NCBI GenBank assembly: GCA_025363555.1
Contig: JANYDQ010000397.1
Span: 1-52,951, forward strand
DNA: 52,951 nt
DNA from: Bacteroidota bacterium
GTDB taxonomy: Bacteria > Bacteroidota > Bacteroidia > 2-12-FULL-35-15
Reading direction: 5' to 3'
The notes under the pieces are model-generated. The model made no database searches. It was given only the letters and a program-made list of their open reading frames with translations, and was not told the origin of the DNA. This document shows positions 47,995 through 52,951 of this stretch, one piece after another; position 1 is the stretch's first letter; each line of letters starts with the position of its first letter. A program made the position numbers and the translations under genes.

Positions 47995-50900
47995 ATGGCA
48001 GACAAAAATTTCACCGTTTATAAATCTTCAGCAGGGTCGGGAAAAACATTTACCCTCGTGAAAGAATACCTTGCGCTGGCGCTTAACGATGCTGCCAATC
48101 CGCCCCGGGCATACAAACACATACTGGCGGTAACCTTTACCAATAAAGCCGCTGCCGAAATGAAAGAGCGGATTATAAAAGCATTGAAAGAACTTTCGGA
48201 AGAGGATTATTCCATTATTTCCGGTGGTACCAAAACCATGCTGGCTGCGCTGAAAGAACATAAAAAACTGAATGCTATCCAACAATTGGATGATACGATA
48301 ATACGCAACCGCGCCCGGAATATTTTAACTGCCATACTTCATAACTATTCCGACTTTGCCATTGGAACCATTGATAAGTTTGTTCAAAAGGTGGTTCGCA
48401 CCTTTGCCTTCGATTTGAAAATACCAATGAGTTTTGATATTGAAATGGATGATGATAAATTACTCACACAGGCTATTGATTTATTGATGGGACAGATAGG
48501 CACGGACGAGAAACTGACCAAAGCCCTGGTAGAATACACTGAAAGCAAAACCGATGATGAGAAAAGCTGGCATATTGAAAACGATTTAAAACAATTTGCC
48601 AAAAACCTGCTGACAGAAGACGGTGCTGTATATATAGAAAAACTAAGGGAACTGACGGTGGATGATTTTTTTAAAATAAAAGAAACCCTAGCTTCTGAAT
48701 TAAAAAAGTTTGAAACAATTATTAACCTTTGCGGAAACGAAGGACTGGAACTTATTAAAAAGGCTGGGGTGGAACACGACACTTTTGCAGGAGGAAAAAA
48801 CGGGATAGGAAAGTATTTTATATATTTATCCGAATCGAGATTGGATAAACTTACCCCTACTGCCACTGTTCAGAATAACATTGAAGAAGATAAATGGTAT
48901 GCGGGAAAAGCTTCGGGGGCTGATAAAGCTGCTATTGATTCCATTAAAAGCAAACTGCTAAATGTATATGGCAAAGCCACTTCTTTCATTGAAGCCAATC
49001 TTGGTGAATTTATTTTATTCCTGCTCATTAATAAAAACATGTATTCGCTGGCAGTGCTCAATGAAATTGAAAAACTGATGAATGAATACAAAGCCGAAAA
49101 CAATATTCTTCATATTTCGGAATTCAATAAAATGATTGCAAAGATTGTGATGAACGAGCCCATCCCCTTTATTTATGAGCGACTGGGAGAAAAGTACAAC
49201 AATTACCTGGTGGATGAATTCCAGGATACAAGTGTATTGCAGTTTCAAAACCTGTTGCCGCTAATCGACAATTCGCTTGCCACAGGTCATTTCACCATGC
49301 TGGTAGGCGATGGCAAACAAGCCATTTATCGCTTCCGGGGCGGAGAGGTGGAACAGTTTGCCATGCTTCCCGAACTCTTTAAGCACAACAATAATGAACT
49401 GGTGCTGGAGCGACAGGCATCGCTTATCAGAAATCATAATCCGCAGGTATTAAAAAATAACTACCGCAGCAAACGCGAAGTAATAGAGTTTAATAATTCC
49501 GTATTTAAAATACTTGGAAATGAACTGAACGAAAAGTATAAAAACATTTACCTTGATTTGGAACAGGGCTTTGCTGCCGATAACACAGGTGGTTTTGTTC
49601 AGGTAGATTTTATTCAGGAACAGCAGGAAGAAGGGCGGGAGCAAAACAGGGAGCGGACACTCCACATCATTCATCAATTAAAAAATGATAACTATCAGTT
49701 GAAAGACATTGCCATCCTGGTGCGTAAAAACACTGATGGAAGCGACATTGCGAACTATCTTACCGCCAATGGCATTGAAGTTATTTCGTCAGAATCTTTG
49801 TTATTAAAAAACTCTAAAGAGATTAATTTTATTTATTCACTGCTGAAATACCTTGCCAACACGCAGGATGCCATTGTACAAGCCGAAATAATAGAATACC
49901 TGGTTTCCAAAAATTACCTTCCCTCCCACTCTATTGACGAAATGCTGGTATTAAAAAACACAACCAGTTTGCTGTCGGTTATTAAATCTGCAAAAATAGA
50001 TTTCAGCGTTATTCATCTTGGCAAAATGGCGCTGTATGAGCTGTGCGAAGAGTTGATTCGCATTTTTAAACTCAATGCAACACCCAATGCCTATATCCAG
50101 TTTTTTTTGGATGAAGTATTAAATTATTCCATTAAGAAAAATAATAACCTCAACGATTTTATAGAATACTGGGAAGAAAAACGGCTGAAATCATCCTTAA
50201 TTGTTCCGCAGGGAATGAATGCAGTAAGCATTATGACTACCCACAAAGCAAAGGGGCTGGAGTTCCCGGTGGTTATCCTGCCTTTCTGCAACGGCAAGGT
50301 AACTAACGGAAAAGAGAATTTGTGGATAGATGTGAAAAACGAAAAACTACCTAACCTGCCATCGGCACTGGTTCCTGCTGTGGCTGCCTTGCAGGAAACA
50401 ATGTATGCAGATGTGTACGAAGAGGAAGTAAACAAATCGCTGCTCGACAGCCTGAATGTGCTATACGTGGGGCTTACCCGGGCAGAAGAAAGAATGTATA
50501 TACTCACCGGCAAACCGTCCGCTAAGCCCCAAAACCTGGGAACAGTGAGTGATATGCTGGCATTTTATTACACGCAAAAAGGAGAATGGGATACTGCCAA
50601 AACGATATATACCTTTGGCAATGCGATACCGCGCAAACCGGAAACCTTGCACCTGAAACCCGCAACTTTAAACTTTCAACTTACTACTTTCAACTCCAAC
50701 CAATGGCGCGACAATATTAAGATGAGGGCGGCTGCTCCTACCATTTGGGACACACAGGCTGCGGAAACAAAAAAAGATTATGGCGTGGTAGTACATACTG
50801 CTTTGGCAAAAATAAAAACCGAAGACGATATTGAACCAGCTCTAAAATCAATGTGTGCAGAGGGTTTAATAACCAATGAAGAAAAAACGAATTTACAAAA

Positions 50901-51195
50901 AACGCTTTTTAAAATAATTAATCATCCTCAACTAAAACCACATTTTGCAAAAGGACTCTCCATTAAAAACGAAGCGGAAATAATCACCTTATCAGGTGAG
51001 CTTTTTCGCCCGGACAGGGTGATACTGAAAGACAAAACCGCCATAGTGATTGATTATAAAACCGGGGGAGAAAAACCGAAACACAAAGAACAGATTCTTG
51101 GATATGCTGATTTGCTTACGCAAATGGGATATACGGTTTCTGAACGGTTGCTGGTGTATATGGAGGAAGAAAAAGTGGTTGTGGTTAATGATTAA
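47995..51195 (+). CDS. UvrD-like helicase with C-terminal PD-(D/E)XK nuclease (AddA/RecB-like)
   Basis: 1066 aa; Walker A 'SSAGSGKTFTLVKEY', 'LAVTFTNKAAAEMKERI', 'DEFQDTSVLQF', 'GDGKQAIYRFRGGE', 'MTTHKAKGLEFPVVILPF', 'LYVGLTRAEERMYIL'; C-terminal 'GVVVHTAL...ELFRPDRVIL...IDYKTG'. Confidence 0.93.
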   Translation: MADKNFTVYKSSAGSGKTFTLVKEYLALALNDAANPPRAYKHILAVTFTNKAAAEMKERIIKALKELSEEDYSIISGGTKTMLAALKEHKKLNAIQQLDDTIIRNRARNILTAILHNYSDFAIGTIDKFVQKVVRTFAFDLKIPMSFDIEMDDDKLLTQAIDLLMGQIGTDEKLTKALVEYTESKTDDEKSWHIENDLKQFAKNLLTEDGAVYIEKLRELTVDDFFKIKETLASELKKFETIINLCGNEGLELIKKAGVEHDTFAGGKNGIGKYFIYLSESRLDKLTPTATVQNNIEEDKWYAGKASGADKAAIDSIKSKLLNVYGKATSFIEANLGEFILFLLINKNMYSLAVLNEIEKLMNEYKAENNILHISEFNKMIAKIVMNEPIPFIYERLGEKYNNYLVDEFQDTSVLQFQNLLPLIDNSLATGHFTMLVGDGKQAIYRFRGGEVEQFAMLPELFKHNNNELVLERQASLIRNHNPQVLKNNYRSKREVIEFNNSVFKILGNELNEKYKNIYLDLEQGFAADNTGGFVQVDFIQEQQEEGREQNRERTLHIIHQLKNDNYQLKDIAILVRKNTDGSDIANYLTANGIEVISSESLLLKNSKEINFIYSLLKYLANTQDAIVQAEIIEYLVSKNYLPSHSIDEMLVLKNTTSLLSVIKSAKIDFSVIHLGKMALYELCEELIRIFKLNATPNAYIQFFLDEVLNYSIKKNNNLNDFIEYWEEKRLKSSLIVPQGMNAVSIMTTHKAKGLEFPVVILPFCNGKVTNGKENLWIDVKNEKLPNLPSALVPAVAALQETMYADVYEEEVNKSLLDSLNVLYVGLTRAEERMYILTGKPSAKPQNLGTVSDMLAFYYTQKGEWDTAKTIYTFGNAIPRKPETLHLKPATLNFQLTTFNSNQWRDNIKMRAAAPTIWDTQAAETKKDYGVVVHTALAKIKTEDDIEPALKSMCAEGLITNEEKTNLQKTLFKIINHPQLKPHFAKGLSIKNEAEIITLSGELFRPDRVILKDKTAIVIDYKTGGEKPKHKEQILGYADLLTQMGYTVSERLLVYMEEEKVVVVND
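50663..50697 (+). repeat. Degenerate heptanucleotide tandem repeat (CAACTTT)x5 inside the helicase-nuclease CDS
   Basis: caacttt-aaacttt-caactta-ctacttt-caactcc, read directly. Confidence 0.8.
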
Positions 51196-51226
51196 AGGTT
51201 CTACCTTTTGAAAAGGTAGAACCTTT
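51194..51226. terminator. 16-bp perfect palindrome (AAAGGTTCTACCTTTT-G-AAAAGGTAGAACCTTT), likely shared terminator or dispersed palindrome
   Basis: Lies in the convergent gap, starting at the helicase stop codon. Confidence 0.75.
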
Positions 51227-51233
51227 GGGCAAT

Positions 51234-51620
51234 TTACATCTTAATTATTTCCCGGTAATCTTTCCAGAATTCTAACTTGTATTGTTTTACCTGTCTTTTC
51301 AACTTTCTTGCCAGGCTATAACAAATAGTATGCTTCCTGCCTTTTACATCCACTTCATCAAAGCTAATTTTTTCGTTTTCCTCAATGTGGTTGAGGTTCA
51401 CCATTATATGCCTTTTGAGGATAAGAAGCCCGCACTTGGGGAATTTCCTTTCAATTTTTTTAATGCTCCACCTGCAGGTATGCAAGTCCGCGTTTTTATC
51501 CGTTACAATGGTTTTACCATTAATTTTTTCTATTGACGCAATATTGGCAACGTCAATTTTCTGTTTCCCTGATTTGTTCCGAACCGGGAGCCGCTGTTGG
51601 ATTTTTTTTTGATTTTCCAT
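51234..51620 (-). CDS. Stand-alone LytTR-type DNA-binding protein
   Basis: 128 aa; 'VANIASIEKINGKTIVTDKNADLHTCRWSIKKIERKFPKCGLLILKRHIMVNLNHIEENEKI' follows LytTR topology; no receiver domain. Confidence 0.7.
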   Translation of the reverse strand: MENQKKIQQRLPVRNKSGKQKIDVANIASIEKINGKTIVTDKNADLHTCRWSIKKIERKFPKCGLLILKRHIMVNLNHIEENEKISFDEVDVKGRKHTICYSLARKLKRQVKQYKLEFWKDYREIIKM

Positions 51621-51800
51621 TTCAGTACATGATAAATAAAATTAGAAACCTTCAAACAACTTTTGCCTGAAGCGTTAATTTTTTTTGAAAAAATAATAAC
51701 GGGTAATTTTTTTATCATGATAAACTGAATTTTGTATTAAGTATTAACGCAAAACTTTAAATTATATTGTGTGTTTTTGAAAATATTTTTTTAGACAAAG

Positions 51801-51894
51801 ATTAACCACAAAGTTCACAGAGAACAAACACAAAGTACACAGTGAAATTTCTCTGTGAACTCTGGGCAACACCTTTGTGTTCTTTGTGGTTAAT
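51801..51894. repeat. Imperfect long inverted repeat (ATTAACCACAAAG... / ...CTTTGTGGTTAAT with inner CACAGAGAA / TTCTCTGTG)
   Basis: Perfect 13-bp outer arms plus inner complementary blocks. Confidence 0.85.
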
Positions 51895-51901
51895 AAGCCT
51901 C

Positions 51902-52870
51902 TTAATTAAACGGAACATTCACTCCCTGTGGGGGAGCCCATTCTCCTTCCAGGACAATTCCGTTTGCCACCATTACAAAATTGATATACTTGCCCACAGG
52001 CAAACCACTTATTACCTGGCGCGAACTACCTGTTTTGGTTTTCCATGTTGCAGGGTCGTACACTCCTGGACCATAATAGATGGTGTAGTTTTTAGCATTT
52101 TTAATAACCTTACAGCTAACACCTACTTTTCCACCTCCGCGTTTAGTATTCAGCTTAAACACAGTTGCCGGCAATTGGGCATCGTTCCGAACTCCCTTGG
52201 TTTGGGTAGCCACTGCCGTAAGACTGAACAATGGTAAATTACCGTTAGCAAGGGTTGCGCAACTATTAATCATAATAGTAAAATTTTGAATCAACTGTTT
52301 TTTATACGTCTTAATCAAAATCCGTTCATTGCTCGATACTTCTCTCCTGTTTTTAGAAGCCAATGGAAACAAAGCATTGTATATACCTTCCACAAACGTA
52401 ACGGTAGGTACACAAGTCGCCATTTCTGGTATAGCTAATATCCTAGGTAATTTGTCGCTCACATAACCGCATAAAGCAAGGGGATTAAGCCTCCAAAGTT
52501 GAGGAGCAGGTTTAATGCTTGTAAATGGCGGAAGTGGTAAAGCTGAAAGTGCAGCCCTGTTTTTACGTGTTTCCATTTTAATAGCAGCTTTCTGTTTTTC
52601 GGTTAGTTTGGTGTGTTTTCCTTTCACAACACCTTTGTTGATTTTTTTCTTCGGGCTCTTTATATCCGAAGTTTTTCCTTTTGTAGATTTGTCTTTGTTG
52701 CCATTATCAATGCCAACAATAGCTAATATGAAAATACTCCATGCAATTAAAATTTTACTTTTAACCACACTCTGCAAGTTTTGTTTTGAGAAGCTTTGCA
52801 GTCTGCTCTCACCTTTTTTACCTGCTGATACAGCAGGTTTCACCGGGTTCACTTTTTTACTCTTTTTCAT
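51902..52870 (-). CDS. Hypothetical protein with N-terminal basic region, TM segment and C-terminal Fn3-like region
   Basis: 322 aa; 'SKILIAWSIFILAIVGI' TM; Lys-rich linker; C-term 'NYTIYYGPGVYDPATWKTKTGSSRQVISGLPVGKYINFVMVANGIVLEGEWAPPQGVNVPF'. Confidence 0.65.
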   Translation of the reverse strand: MKKSKKVNPVKPAVSAGKKGESRLQSFSKQNLQSVVKSKILIAWSIFILAIVGIDNGNKDKSTKGKTSDIKSPKKKINKGVVKGKHTKLTEKQKAAIKMETRKNRAALSALPLPPFTSIKPAPQLWRLNPLALCGYVSDKLPRILAIPEMATCVPTVTFVEGIYNALFPLASKNRREVSSNERILIKTYKKQLIQNFTIMINSCATLANGNLPLFSLTAVATQTKGVRNDAQLPATVFKLNTKRGGGKVGVSCKVIKNAKNYTIYYGPGVYDPATWKTKTGSSRQVISGLPVGKYINFVMVANGIVLEGEWAPPQGVNVPFN

Positions 52871-52951
52871 TTTCGTATAAGATTTTAAGATTTATCGGTA
52901 AAAGTATTGTGGTTTTTTGCCTCCGCCAAATAAAAAAGGAAAAAACGTTCA

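Noticed and set aside
48384-48866. 160-aa Ser/Phe-rich minus ORF within the helicase gene
   Set aside because: Antisense shadow with biased composition.

Overview
Window from a Bacteroidota chromosome. The evidence is TANNTTTG-type -7 boxes, many type IX secretion (T9SS) C-terminal sorting domains, and AT-rich coding. There are three zones. (1) ~1-20.8 kb is housekeeping and accessory DNA: anti-sigma-type HATPase, M42 peptidase, two giant BNR/sortilin-like T9SS cargo proteins, polysaccharide deacetylase, GT2, FabZ-like hotdog protein, TlpA/SCO redox proteins, UPF0316/DUF2179 protein, ClC channel, RdgB. (2) ~20.9-43.4 kb is a long, mostly co-directional surface-glycan cluster: sulfotransferase, Wzm/Wzt-type ABC transporter, acyltransferase, epimerases, GT2/GT4/GT61/GT11-like transferases, two FkbM methyltransferases, GT-C + DPM1-like pair, AsnB-like amidotransferase, GalE, polytopic membrane protein. 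(3) ~43.5-52.9 kb holds RelA/SpoT, a coiled-coil protein, a T9SS subtilase, an AddA/RecB-like helicase-nuclease, an orphan LytTR protein and an Fn3-like protein. The most unusual interval is 16.3-18.35 kb. It has a nine-unit 21-bp tandem array, then a ~1.75 kb segment bounded by inverted repeats. That segment carries a T9SS-cargo pseudogene broken by a ~451-bp block of foreign BNR-protein fragments, and ends in a nested attC-like hairpin without the canonical AAC/GTT triplets. A degenerate heptanucleotide repeat also lies inside the helicase-nuclease coding sequence. No RT, Cas, recombinase, transposase, rRNA or tRNA gene was recognised. I found no clear multi-gene novel system; the 16.3-18.35 kb element is the best candidate for follow-up. 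All calls were made by eye, without database searches.
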